Notes under the pieces: model-generated
What the model was told of the DNA's origin: nothing
Database searches by the model: none
Seen by the model: only the letters and a program-made list of their open reading frames with translations
Program-made: the position numbers and the translations under genes
Part shown: one piece after another, positions 1 through 13,146 of the stretch
Position numbering within the stretch: position 1 is the stretch's first letter
Layout of the letters: each line of letters starts with the position of its first letter
Assembly: GCA_937926445.1 (NCBI GenBank)
Contig: CALBAK010000078.1
Coordinates: forward strand, 1 to 32,583
Origin: an uncultured Alphaproteobacteria bacterium
GTDB taxonomy: Bacteria > Pseudomonadota > Alphaproteobacteria > Geminicoccales > Geminicoccaceae
Direction of reading: 5' to 3'
Length of the DNA stretch: 32,583 nucleotides

Positions 1-1662
<1,662 letters not shown>

Positions 1663-1881
1663 CGGGTGGATCCAACCGATCCGCGGCCGGTGCGCCCGAC
1701 CGCGCGACCGCTGCCCTTACGCGAGCGGGCCCCGCCCGGCAAGGACGCGCCGGCCTCGCCGGCACCGCGGGCGGGAGCGGCGGACGGTCTCGCCGAGGAG
1801 CGCGATACCGGCGCCACGGGTCCGCCGGACCTGGCCGCGGTGCCGGCGAGGCCGGGCGAAGGAGCCGGGAGCGGGGCGGCG

Positions 1882-3456
1882 TCAGCGGCGCTGCTCGCGC
1901 CAGCGCCGGACCGTCTCGCGGACGAGCTCGATGCCCGCCTCGTCGGCTCGCCAGGCCTCGCTGAAGGCCGGCGTGTGGCTCGCCGGCCGGGCCCCGGGCG
2001 GCAGGGGGTCGAGCCGGATGCGCATCGGTAGGGTCACCCCCTCGCCGATCACGATCGCCTCGCCGGTGGCGAGCGCCGGCAGTCCCGAGAGCAACCAGCC
2101 CGAACCCTCGGGCAGGGTGTTGCGGACGAAGGCCTGGTCGCGCTCGTTGCTCATGCGGAGCGCGATCACGGTACCGCATTGGGAAAGCGCCGAGGGCGAG
2201 AGCTCGGCCGGCCGCTGGGTGACGAGACCCAGCGAGACGCCGTATTTGCGGCCCTCCTTGGCGATCCGATCGATCGCCCGGCGGCTCGGCTCGAAGCCGC
2301 CCTCGGTCGAGGCGGGCACGTAACGGTGCGCCTCCTCGCAGACCAGAAGCAACGGCACGGCGCGGCCGCGCTCGCTCCAGAGGCCGAACTCGAACAGCAT
2401 CCGGCAGAAGAGCGAGACCACGACGTCGACGATCTCGCTCGGCACGCCCGAGAGATCGATCACCGTGACCGGCCGGTCGGCCACCGGGCAACGCAGGAGG
2501 CGGCCGAGTACGCTGTCCATGTTGTCGCGCAGATAGAGCGACTGGAAGAGGAAGGCGTAGCGGCGGTCGTTGCGGATGCTCTCGATGCGGGCGAGGAGCT
2601 GGCGGTAGGGGGCCGAGCCTTCCGGCTTGTTGAGGGCGCCCATCGCCTCGTCGATCAGCTTGACGAGGTCGGACAGCCGGTAGGGGACGGGCGTGTCGAC
2701 CGTGACCGGACCGCTCGTGCCGCCGTTGCCGGCGACCCACATCTGCCGGGCGGTGAGCAGTGCCTCTTTGAGAATCGCCGATTCGGCGTAGCCCCGGCCG
2801 TCGCGGGCCGGGGCCAGGATCGCCGCGGTCTCCTCGAAGTTCATGAGCCAATAGGGCAGCTCGAGGTCGGCCAGATCGAGCGCCTCGGCCCGCTCGCCGA
2901 AAGCCGGGGCGTACTCGCCGTGCGGGTCCAACAGGACGATGTGGGCCGCGGGGCAGGTCCGCAGCACGGCCTGGAGGATGCCGGCGACGGTCCAGGACTT
3001 GCCCGAGCCCGTGCTGCCGAGCACGGCGAAATGCTTGCCGAGCAGCGGATCGACCAGGAGATGGGCGGGCACGTCCGGAGCGTTGGAGAGTCGACCGACG
3101 CAGACGCTCGTGGCGGTCGGCGGGGCGTAGACCACGGCCGCGAGCTGGGGGCCGGCGCGGACCACCAGCGCATCGAGCGGGGGGAAGACCGAGACGCCGC
3201 GACGGAAGCGGGGCTCGCCGCCGGCGCTCACCACCTCGCCCAGGAGCTGGACGTCGGCGACCGCGCGATCGTCGACCCGGCGGCCATGGCGGAGCGCGTG
3301 GACCACGCCGATCGTGATCGTGGTCGCACCCGGCAAGGCGACGAGGTCGCCGAGCGTGGGCGGCCGCGCGCCCGTCCCCTCCGGGGCGAGGCCGACGACG
3401 AGGCTGCTGCCGTTGACCGCGAGCACCGAGCCGAGCACCGGTTCGGCAGACAGCAT
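1882..3456 (-). CDS. HerA-like / DUF87 P-loop ATPase
   Basis: A 524-residue FtsK/HerA-superfamily ATPase. The N-terminal 1-100 is a beta-rich HAS-barrel-like region. Walker A is GSTGSGKS (147-154), followed by LLDPHGEY (175-182), which is typical of HerA/DUF87. Walker B is LLLVCEEAH (369-377) with catalytic glutamates, then TQRP (413-416) and an arginine-finger candidate R434 in IALRMSNERDQ. HerA proteins form hexameric DNA translocases, often paired with the NurA nuclease. No NurA-like gene lies in this window, so the role (DNA processing or another translocase job) is inferred. The start is ATG with GGAGG about 7 nt upstream. It sits between popZ (106 bp) and valS (219 bp) on the same strand. 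Family membership is firm; the biological role is not. Confidence 0.88.
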   Translation of the reverse strand: MLSAEPVLGSVLAVNGSSLVVGLAPEGTGARPPTLGDLVALPGATTITIGVVHALRHGRRVDDRAVADVQLLGEVVSAGGEPRFRRGVSVFPPLDALVVRAGPQLAAVVYAPPTATSVCVGRLSNAPDVPAHLLVDPLLGKHFAVLGSTGSGKSWTVAGILQAVLRTCPAAHIVLLDPHGEYAPAFGERAEALDLADLELPYWLMNFEETAAILAPARDGRGYAESAILKEALLTARQMWVAGNGGTSGPVTVDTPVPYRLSDLVKLIDEAMGALNKPEGSAPYRQLLARIESIRNDRRYAFLFQSLYLRDNMDSVLGRLLRCPVADRPVTVIDLSGVPSEIVDVVVSLFCRMLFEFGLWSERGRAVPLLLVCEEAHRYVPASTEGGFEPSRRAIDRIAKEGRKYGVSLGLVTQRPAELSPSALSQCGTVIALRMSNERDQAFVRNTLPEGSGWLLSGLPALATGEAIVIGEGVTLPMRIRLDPLPPGARPASHTPAFSEAWRADEAGIELVRETVRRWREQRR

Positions 3457-3536
3457 CGACGGACCTCCGCAGCGTTCGCCCGGCGGAAGTCTGCCGTCGA
3501 TTCCTCAACGAACGGTGAAGAGGGGCTCCGCGGCCC

Positions 3537-3553
3537 GGCCGCGGCGCGCGGCC
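3537..3553 (-). terminator. GC hairpin just after popZ
   Basis: Perfect 7-bp inverted repeat GGCCGCG/CGCGGCC with a 3-nt loop, starting about 10 bp past the popZ stop codon on the minus strand. There is no T-run after it, so it may only pause polymerase or protect the 3' end. Confidence 0.3.
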
Positions 3554-3562
3554 GCGGCTCGT

Positions 3563-4099
3563 TCAGAGGAGCTCGGCGCGTCGGGCGAGTTTCTTGATCT
3601 CCTGCTCGACCACCCGTTCGACCAACGGGGCGAGGTTCTGGTCGAGCCACTCCTTGAGCTGCGGGCGCAAGAGCTCGATCACGAGCTCCTCGACCGAGCG
3701 GCCGGCGACGGCGGGCGGCTTCTCCTCGGGAGCGACCGCGCGGGTGAGGCGGGCGAGCGCGCTCGTGCTCGCCTGGGCGGTGGCGGGAGAGAGGAGGGAA
3801 TCCTCGGGCAGAGACATGCTCGGGCGCTCCGTGGGCTGGCTCTGACGGGCAAGAGGGGCCGCCGCCTGCGGCGGCGGGGCGGGCCGGGTCGGCGGCTCGG
3901 CGACCAGCTCGGTCAGCTCGAGCTCGTCCTCCTCGGGCTCGACCGGGGTCGCGGCCCGCCGCGGCTCGCTCGGCGCGGCGGCCCGGGCCGGCTCGGCCGG
4001 ACCCCGTGGCGGCTCGTCCTGTTCGTCGGCGATGATCCGGCGGATGGAGGTCAAGATCTCCTCCATCGACGGCTCCTGCGCGTCCTTGCGATCGGACAT
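3563..4099 (-). CDS. popZ: PopZ-like polar organizing protein (DUF2497)
   Basis: A 178-residue acidic, proline-rich protein with the two conserved ends of the PopZ/DUF2497 family. The N-terminal helix contains EPSMEEILTSIRRIIADEQ. The C-terminal helices contain EELVIELLRPQLKEWLDQN followed by LAPLVERVVEQEIKKLARR. The middle (about 25-125) is a low-complexity Pro/Ala/Glu linker. In Caulobacter, PopZ self-assembles at cell poles, anchors the ParB-parS centromere and recruits cell-cycle regulators. The start is MSDRKDAQ, because GGAGGT lies 7 nt upstream and the in-frame upstream extension is unlike the family. It lies between tolC and the HerA-like gene on the same strand, the usual alphaproteobacterial setting. 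Family assignment rests on both conserved ends; polar function is inferred. Confidence 0.9.
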   Translation of the reverse strand: MSDRKDAQEPSMEEILTSIRRIIADEQDEPPRGPAEPARAAAPSEPRRAATPVEPEEDELELTELVAEPPTRPAPPPQAAAPLARQSQPTERPSMSLPEDSLLSPATAQASTSALARLTRAVAPEEKPPAVAGRSVEELVIELLRPQLKEWLDQNLAPLVERVVEQEIKKLARRAELL

Positions 4100-4181
4100 C
4101 GTCCCAACCTCCGTCCCGGGTCCACCCGGCCGCTCTCCCGACGATCGGACCTCCGCCTTCTGACGCCGCGGCCGCCCGCGA

Positions 4182-5534
4182 TCAAGGCCGCCGCCGATCA
4201 TCGGCATCGCCGGTTCCGAACCATTTGCCGCGAACCGCCCGATAATGCGTCTCCGGATCGTGCGCCGCTACCGGCACACGCAGCCGCTCCGGCCCGAGCG
4301 TGCCGGTGGCGGCGAGGAGCGCGTGCGCCGCCAGGAGCTCCTCGTGCTGCGCCCGGGTGCGCTCGACCCGGGCGGTGAACAGCTCCTGCTCGGCGTCCAG
4401 GATGTCGAGCACGGTGCGGGCGCCGGTCAGCGCCTCGGCGCGGACGCCGTCGAGTGCGAGCTCGGCGGCGCGGATCTGGGTGGCGATCGAGGCCAGCCGG
4501 GCGCGCGCGGTCAGAAGGCCCTGCCAGGCGGCGGCGACGTCGCGGGCGACCGAGCGGCGCGCATCGTCCAGATCGTAGCGGCGCTGCAGCGCGGTCTGCC
4601 GGCTCTGGCGCACCCGGGCATATTCGCCCCCGCCCTGATAGAGCGGCACCTTGAGCGTGGCGCCGAGCGCGAGCTCGCCCTGCCGACTGTAGGTCGTGTC
4701 CGGGTCGGTCGCGTAGGACGCCTCGCCGTGCAACCAGAGCCGCGGCTTCAAAGCGGAGAACGCCAGGTCGGTGTCGTCGCGGGCGCCGTCGAGGGCGTAG
4801 CGGGCGGCGCGCACGATCGGGTGGGTCTCGACCGCCTCGAGGCCCTCCTCCAGGCTCGCCGGCAGAGGCCGGGGCAGGCCCACGGGCTCGAGCTCGCCGG
4901 GCGGCTCGCCCACGAGACGCAGGAAATCCGCTCCGCTCACCGCGAGCTCGCCTTCCGCCCGCAGCCGCTCGGCGATCGCCCGGGCGAGCCGGCTCTCGGC
5001 CTGGGCCACATCGGTGCGGGTGACCTCGCCGAAGCGGAAACGGTCGCGCGCCGCCTCGAGCTGCTTCTTGAGGCTCGCCTCGTTGGCCCGGGCGAGCTCG
5101 AGCACGGCCCGGTCGCGCAGCACCGCGCTGTAGACCGCCACCGTCTCGAGCAGCACGTCCTGCTCGACCGCCGCGAGCCGCGCCCGCTCCGCGCGCACCG
5201 CGTTCTCCGCACGGCTCACGAGCGCCGTGGTCTCGCCGCCGCCGTAGAGCTGCTGCTCGACCGCCAGGACCTGGCGGAAAGTGGAGAGATCGGCCCTGCC
5301 GCGGTTCGTGTCGCGGCGGCTCGCGATCGCGCTCGAGCTCGCGGCGATCCGTGGCCGGGCCGTGCCGAGGGCCAGCGGTACCTCCTCGTCGACCGCCCGC
5401 AGCCGGGCGCGCGCCGCGGCGAGCCGGGGGCTCGTCTCGTAGACCTTGGCGAGCGTTTCCTCGAGCGTCGCGGCCGAGCCCGGCGCCACGAAGAGCGTCG
5501 AGAGGAGGAAGCCGAGCGCGAGCGCACGCAGCAT
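4182..5534 (-). CDS. tolC: TolC-family outer membrane efflux protein
   Basis: A 450-residue outer-membrane channel of the OEP family, forming the exit duct for tripartite efflux pumps or type I secretion. A signal peptide is visible (MLRALALGFLLSTLFVAPGSAA, likely cut after AA at about 22). Two repeated helical-hairpin halves follow: TLEETLAKVYETSPRLAAARARL begins the first, and HPIVRAARYALDGARDDTDLA begins the second. They are rich in Ala, Arg, Glu and Leu, as in TolC coiled coils. Length matches the family. The start is chosen by the signal peptide; the ribosome-binding site is weak (GGAG almost abutting the ATG). It lies 109 bp after the pcm-like gene and 82 bp before popZ, all co-directional. 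No inner-membrane pump or adaptor gene lies nearby, so the partner is unknown. Confidence 0.93.
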   Translation of the reverse strand: MLRALALGFLLSTLFVAPGSAATLEETLAKVYETSPRLAAARARLRAVDEEVPLALGTARPRIAASSSAIASRRDTNRGRADLSTFRQVLAVEQQLYGGGETTALVSRAENAVRAERARLAAVEQDVLLETVAVYSAVLRDRAVLELARANEASLKKQLEAARDRFRFGEVTRTDVAQAESRLARAIAERLRAEGELAVSGADFLRLVGEPPGELEPVGLPRPLPASLEEGLEAVETHPIVRAARYALDGARDDTDLAFSALKPRLWLHGEASYATDPDTTYSRQGELALGATLKVPLYQGGGEYARVRQSRQTALQRRYDLDDARRSVARDVAAAWQGLLTARARLASIATQIRAAELALDGVRAEALTGARTVLDILDAEQELFTARVERTRAQHEELLAAHALLAATGTLGPERLRVPVAAHDPETHYRAVRGKWFGTGDADDRRRP

Positions 5535-5643
5535 GCTCCGCTTCTAGCATGGCCTCTCTCCAGGCGCTAGTCTGGCGGAGGTTTCAAAACCGTTGCGCGA
5601 GTTCTTCCTGGGCGGCGGAACCCCTGGGGCGGCCCGGCGGCCC

Positions 5644-6297
5644 TCAGAGGCTGAAGACCGGCGGCGGTCGCAGGGCGACGAGCTCCGGCACCCTGGCGTC
5701 GTCCACCACGCGCCGGCCGATCCCGTGGTCGGTGCGCTCGAACACCGTGACCTCGCCCGGCCGACCGTCGGCCAGCACGGTGACCAGCCGGCCGCCGGGC
5801 GCGAGCTGGTCGAGGAGGGAGCGGGGCACGGCCCGCACCGCGCCGAGCACGAGGATCACGTCGAACGGTGCCTGGCTCGCCAGGCCCTCGCGCGGATCGC
5901 CCACCTGGACCACGAGATTGTCGGCGCCGACCCGGGGGACGAGGCGATCGAGGGCACGGGCCTCCTCGGCATCGCCCGCGAGCAGGATGACGGTGGCGGC
6001 GAGCCGGGCCACGACCGCGCTGGCATAGCCCGTCGAATCGCCGATCACGAGCACGACGTCTTCGCTGCGGATGCGGGCGGCCTGAACGAGCTTGGCGAGC
6101 GCCAAGGGCTCGATCAGGAAGCGGCCGTCGCCGAGCGGCAGGTCCTCGTCGACATAAGCGACGTTTCTGAGCGTCGGCGGCACGAACAGCTCGCGCGGCA
6201 CCTCGGCCATGGCCGCGAGCAGACGGCGGTCGGTGATGCGGTTGGGCTTGAGCTGGTTCTGCACCATGCGGCGGCGGGCTTCGGCCGGCTCGTACAT
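5644..6297 (-). CDS. PCMT-like (L-isoaspartate O-methyltransferase family) protein
   Basis: A 217-residue SAM-dependent methyltransferase of the PCMT fold. The start MYEPAEARRRMVQNQLKPNRITD matches the family's conserved opening. RELFVPPTLRNVAYVDEDLPLGDGR follows, then the SAM-binding motif I as VLVIGDSTGYASAVVARLA (about 83-100) and a final core strand FDVILVLGAVRAVP. True PCMTs repair isoaspartyl residues and carry a TISQP-type segment with a catalytic Ser/Thr. Here the equivalent is RFLIEPLALAKL, with no Ser/Thr, so repair activity is doubtful. This divergent form is what alphaproteobacteria often carry upstream of tolC. The ATG at 6297 was chosen over a long in-frame upstream extension that crosses the tRNA genes in antisense. 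It is probably first in the tolC-popZ-herA-valS direction. Confidence 0.85.
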   Translation of the reverse strand: MYEPAEARRRMVQNQLKPNRITDRRLLAAMAEVPRELFVPPTLRNVAYVDEDLPLGDGRFLIEPLALAKLVQAARIRSEDVVLVIGDSTGYASAVVARLAATVILLAGDAEEARALDRLVPRVGADNLVVQVGDPREGLASQAPFDVILVLGAVRAVPRSLLDQLAPGGRLVTVLADGRPGEVTVFERTDHGIGRRVVDDARVPELVALRPPPVFSL

Positions 6298-6426
6298 CGA
6301 TCGCCCCGGGCTGTGCGCACGGCCGGGCTCATAGAGCCGGGCCGGCCCGGCCGGCAAGAAGCCGGGGCCCGGGCGATCGGCCGCGGCTCCGGCGGGCGTG
6401 CCGCGGCGCCGGCTACGGTCGGCCGG

Positions 6427-6455
6427 TTGACCGGTTGGGGTCGCCAACCTAAGAG
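6427..6455 (+). promoter_or_regulatory. Candidate sigma-70-type promoter for tRNA-Cys/tRNA-Asn
   Basis: TTGACC (6427-6432), a 17-bp spacer and TAAGAG (6450-6455) place transcription start near 6462, four bases before the mature tRNA-Cys 5' end. The spacer itself is a perfect inverted repeat GGTTGG/CCAACC (6433-6449) with loop GGTCG, and the -35 box lies within a second dyad CCGGT/ACCGG (6423-6434). Confidence 0.55.
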
Positions 6456-6465
6456 AGCGCGGAGC

Positions 6466-6539
6466 GGCCCGGTGGCAGAGTGGCCATGCAGCGGACTGCA
6501 AATCCGCGTACGTCGGTTCGATTCCGGCCCGGGCCTCCA
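6466..6539 (+). tRNA. tRNA-Cys (GCA)
   Basis: A 74-nt cloverleaf. The acceptor stem is GGCCCGG/CCGGGCC, the discriminator is U and CCA is encoded. The anticodon stem GCGGA/TCCGC closes loop CTGCAAA with anticodon GCA at 6498-6500. The T arm has the GGTTCGATTCC signature. It is directly downstream of a candidate promoter. Confidence 0.97.
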
Positions 6540-6553
6540 AATCGTCCGCCCCT

Positions 6554-6581
6554 TTGCGGGCCGCCGGGGCCCTGCTATAGG
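6554..6581 (+). promoter_or_regulatory. Possible second promoter before tRNA-Asn
   Basis: TTGCGG (6554-6559), a 16-bp spacer and TATAGG (6576-6581) would start RNA near 6588, four bases before tRNA-Asn. The boxes are weaker than those of the upstream promoter, and the 52-bp gap could equally be read through from tRNA-Cys. Confidence 0.35.
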
Positions 6582-6591
6582 CGGCCTCCGT

Positions 6592-6667
6592 TCCGGCGTA
6601 GCTCAGTCGGTAGAGCAAGCGGCTGTTAACCGCTGGGTCGTAGGTTCGAGTCCTACCGCCGGAGCCA
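6592..6667 (+). tRNA. tRNA-Asn (GTT)
   Basis: A 76-nt cloverleaf. The acceptor stem is TCCGGCG/CGCCGGA, the discriminator is G and CCA is encoded. The anticodon stem AGCGG/CCGCT closes loop CTGTTAA with anticodon GTT at 6625-6627. The T arm has the GGTTCGAGTCC signature. The sirtuin start codon follows 28 nt later with no terminator between. Confidence 0.97.
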
Positions 6668-6695
6668 TCCTTCCCCGCGCCGACGGGTTCCCGCG

Positions 6696-7400
6696 ATGGC
6701 CGACCGTCCCGCGCTCGTGATCCTGACCGGGGCCGGCATCTCGGCCGAATCGGGTGTTCCCACCTTCCGGGGCGGCGGCGGTCTCTGGGAAGGCCACCGC
6801 ATCGAGGACGTCGCGACACCGGGTGCCTTCGCCCGCGATCCCGAACGCGTGCTGCGCTTCTACGACGCCCGCAGGCGGCAGCTCGCCGGGGTCGAGCCCA
6901 ATGCGGCGCACCGTGCCCTGGCCCGCCTCGAGGCCGCTTGGGACGGGCCGTTTCTCCTGATCACCCAGAACGTCGACCACCTGCACGAGCAGGCCGGCTC
7001 GAGAAAGCTCCTGCACATGCACGGCGAGCTGTTGCGTGCCCGCTGCTCGCGCTGCGGCTGGTCCGATCGATGGACCGGCGATCTGGCGGGGGTAGCGTGT
7101 CCCGCGTGCGGCCGTCTGCCGGCCCTGCGGCCCGACGTGGTCTGGTTCGAGGAGATCCCGATCGGGCTCGACCGGATCGAAGCGGCGCTCGAGGCCTGCG
7201 GGCTCTTCGCGGCGATCGGCACCTCGGGCCAGGTCTGGCCGGCCGCCGGTTTCGTCGAGCTGGCGCGCCGGGCGGGTGCCCACACGATCGAGCTCAACCT
7301 CGAGCCTTCGGAGGGGAGCGACCGCTTCGCCGAGCGGCGGCTCGGCCCGGCGAGCCGGATCGTGCCGGCCTGGGTGGAGGAGCTCCTGGTCGCCGGCTGA
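6696..7400 (+). CDS. cobB: CobB-type NAD-dependent protein deacylase (class III sirtuin)
   Basis: A 234-residue Sir2-family enzyme that removes acyl groups from protein lysines, using NAD and yielding nicotinamide and O-acyl-ADP-ribose. It shows the NAD-binding GAGISAESGVPTFRG (12-26), TQNVDHLHEQAG (90-101), catalytic His109 in HMHGE, and a zinc site C117-x2-C120...C135-x2-C138. Y56 and R59 in FYDARR form the YxxR pair of class III sirtuins, which bind succinyl and malonyl groups, so desuccinylation is plausible besides deacetylation. The start is ATG 28 nt after tRNA-Asn; the ribosome-binding site is poor. With no promoter or terminator evident between them, the gene is probably transcribed with the tRNAs and its mRNA 5' end made by tRNA 3' processing. 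Confidence 0.93.
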   Translation: MADRPALVILTGAGISAESGVPTFRGGGGLWEGHRIEDVATPGAFARDPERVLRFYDARRRQLAGVEPNAAHRALARLEAAWDGPFLLITQNVDHLHEQAGSRKLLHMHGELLRARCSRCGWSDRWTGDLAGVACPACGRLPALRPDVVWFEEIPIGLDRIEAALEACGLFAAIGTSGQVWPAAGFVELARRAGAHTIELNLEPSEGSDRFAERRLGPASRIVPAWVEELLVAG

Positions 7401-7491
7401 GCCGGCGCCCGACCCGGCGGGCGGAGGCCCGTCGTCGCGCCTGCGGCAATGCGCCCCTGCGCGCCGCGGGGAGGGACGGCCGGGGCGTCGC

Positions 7492-7519
7492 TTGTCGGGT
7501 CCGGGGAAGCGTGTTAAGG
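7492..7519 (+). promoter_or_regulatory. Possible promoter of the atpHAGDC operon
   Basis: TTGTCG (7492-7497) and TTAAGG (7514-7519) with a 16-bp spacer lie about 85 bp before atpH, in the only fairly AT-containing part of the 202-bp gap after cobB. The boxes are imperfect; this is a placement guess. Confidence 0.33.
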
Positions 7520-7602
7520 CGCGGCCGCTTCTGGCGGAGCCGGAGCCGGGCCCTCGCCCCGTGCATGCTGGCTTCCTGCGAATCGATACGGGGACGCACC
7601 GG

Positions 7603-8162
7603 GTGGCAGCCAGTTCAGCCGCGTCGTCGGGTGTGGCGCAACGCTACGCGTCGGCCCTGTTCGAGCTCGCCCGCGAGCGCGAGGCTCTGGACGCGGTCGC
7701 CGCCGATCTCGAGCGGCTCGAGGCGTTGCTCGCCGAGAGTCGCGAACTCGGCCGGCTGTTCTCGAGCCCGGTGGTGAGCCGGGCGGAGCAGCGCCGCGCC
7801 GTGCTGGCGCTCGCCGAGCGGGTCGGGCTGGGCGAGCTCGTGCGCAGCACGCTTGGCGTGCTCGCCGACCATCGCCGGCTCGCGGCCCTGCCCGCGATCG
7901 CCCGTGCCTTCCGCGCGAAGCTCGCCGAGCTGCGGGGCGAGGTGACCGCCGAGATCGTCTCGGCGGCGCCGCTCGCGGGCGAGGATCTGGCCGCGCTCGA
8001 GGGGGCGGTCGCCCGCTTCGCCGGTCGCAAAGTGCGCCTCGAGACGAGCGTCGATCCGGCGCTCCTCGCGGGTCTCGTCGTTCGGGTCGGCTCGCGCATG
8101 GTCGACGCTTCGCTCAAGCGTCGCTTGCAGCAGCTCGAGCAGGTCATGAAGGGGATCGGCTG

Positions 8163-8163
<1 letters not shown>
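7603..8163 (+). CDS. atpH: ATP synthase F1 subunit delta
   Basis: A 186-residue delta subunit (OSCP family) that ties the F1 head to the peripheral stalk. The N-terminal part [17 protein letters not shown] is the family's opening. The C-terminus ends in [28 protein letters not shown], which matches the conserved delta ending. The start is GTG at 7603, chosen because it gives the standard family length and has GGGGA about 8 nt upstream; the longer in-frame extension runs back into cobB. The stop overlaps the atpA start by one base (TGATG), so translation is coupled. It is the first gene of an F1-only operon, an arrangement usual in alphaproteobacteria, where the Fo genes sit elsewhere. Confidence 0.95.
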
Positions 8164-9698
<1,535 letters not shown>

Positions 9699-9716
9699 TC
9701 CGGGGGGCGAGCGCCC

Positions 9717-12063
<2,347 letters not shown>

Positions 12064-12068
12064 GGCCG

Positions 12069-12488
12069 ATGGCCGAGACTCTCACCCTGGAGCTCGTCGA
12101 CCCCGAGCGGGTGCTCGCGAGCGAACCCGTCGAAATGGTCGTGCTGCCAGGTGTGGAGGGAGATTTCGGCGTCCTGCCGCACCACGCCCCACTCGTCTCG
12201 CTGCTCCGGCCCGGGGTGATCAGGCTCTACGAGGGCGCCAAAGTGACCCGGCGGATCTTCGTGGCAGGCGGCTTCGCCGAGGTCGGCGAGCAGGGCTGCA
12301 TCGTGCTCGCCGAGGGCGCCGAGCCGGTCGACCAGCTCGACCGTGCGGCGGTCGAGCAGGCCCTCAAGGACGCCGAGGAAGACCTCGCGGACGCCCGGGC
12401 GCCGAGCGAGGAGGAGCGGGCCCGGCTCGAGCGCGCGGTCGCGATCGCGCGTGCCCGACTGGAGGCCTTGACCGCACCCGTGGTCTAG
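12069..12488 (+). CDS. atpC: ATP synthase F1 subunit epsilon
   Basis: A 139-residue epsilon subunit, which couples gamma to the c-ring and can inhibit ATP hydrolysis. The N-terminal beta sandwich opens LTLELVDPERVLASEPVEMV and includes EGDFGVLPHHAPLVSLLRPG, the family hallmark. The C-terminal part (about 85-135) is two helices rich in Ala, Glu and Arg. It is the last gene of the operon; the next gene converges on it only about 14 bp away. Confidence 0.97.
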   Translation: MAETLTLELVDPERVLASEPVEMVVLPGVEGDFGVLPHHAPLVSLLRPGVIRLYEGAKVTRRIFVAGGFAEVGEQGCIVLAEGAEPVDQLDRAAVEQALKDAEEDLADARAPSEEERARLERAVAIARARLEALTAPVV

Positions 12489-12502
12489 GTTCCGCCCGGC
12501 GA

Positions 12503-13052
12503 CTAGTCGGCGCGGGCGACGGCTGGCGGGGTGGACAGCGAGGCCCGCTCGCGCAAGAGTTCGCAGAGATCGAGCGCCTCGAGCGCGAGCGTGGCCGGGC
12601 TCGGCGGTAGGAGCGGCAGGATCGCGCGCTTCCGGCGGGTCGCGCAGGATGCGCGCGGCGATCGGGCGGACCAGGGCGATGACGGCCGCGTTGTCCTCGG
12701 CGCAGAGCATGCGGACGTCGCGGAACAGGCGATTGCGGGCGTGGGCGAGCAGCCGATCGAGCAACCGGCGGCCGATCCCGAGGTTCTGGCAGGCGGGTTC
12801 GACGCTCAGGGCGAGCTCGGCCGCGTTGCGATCGGAAAGCACGTAGAGCTCGCCCAGACCCACCAGCGCGGCGCCGACAAAGGCCCCTACCGCGAGGCGG
12901 GGCTCGGGTAGGGGTACCGGTGGGCCGGTGCCCAGGAAACGCGTGCGCCGAGCCTCTGCGCCGAGGCGATCGATATGGGCGAGCCGGGCGGCCCGGTCCC
13001 GCGCGTCGAGACGGCGGAACCGGACCGTGCCGGCCCGGAGCGAGCACGGCAT
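12503..13052 (-). pseudogene. GNAT-family acetyltransferase, frameshifted near the C-terminus
   Basis: Minus-strand reading from MPCSLRAG (ATG at 13052; another in-frame ATG at 13100) gives a GNAT fold. VRFRRLDARDRAARLAHIDR comes first, then LALSVEPACQNLGIGRRLLD as the acetyl-CoA motif A, and CAEDNAAVIALV as motif B. After about ILRDPPEAR the frame stops looking like protein and runs on antisense through atpC and atpD. Shifting by one base restores a protein-like ending with high GC3 (AILPLLPPSPATLALEAL, then CELLRERASLS, stop at 12503-12505). The switch falls at or near the GCGCGC run at 12624-12629 and looks like one extra base or two missing. The substrate is unknown. It is co-directional with mrp. 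It could be a real lesion or a sequencing error. Confidence 0.6.
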
Positions 13053-13146
13053 CGCAGGTCCGACCCTTTGCGCCGCAACATCGATGCTGCAGCGCAGCAT
13101 GACGATGGGCCGGCGCGGGCGGCCCGTCAAGGGCGTCGGCGCTGTT

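Noticed and set aside
5351-6028. Plus-strand frames over tolC and the pcm-like gene
   Set aside because: They are antisense to well-supported genes and rich in Arg/Pro/Ala without motifs.
12500-12510. Palindrome CGACTAGTCG between atpC and the GNAT gene as a terminator or operator
   Set aside because: Only 10 bp with no loop, overlaps the GNAT stop codon, and has no T-run; too weak to call.
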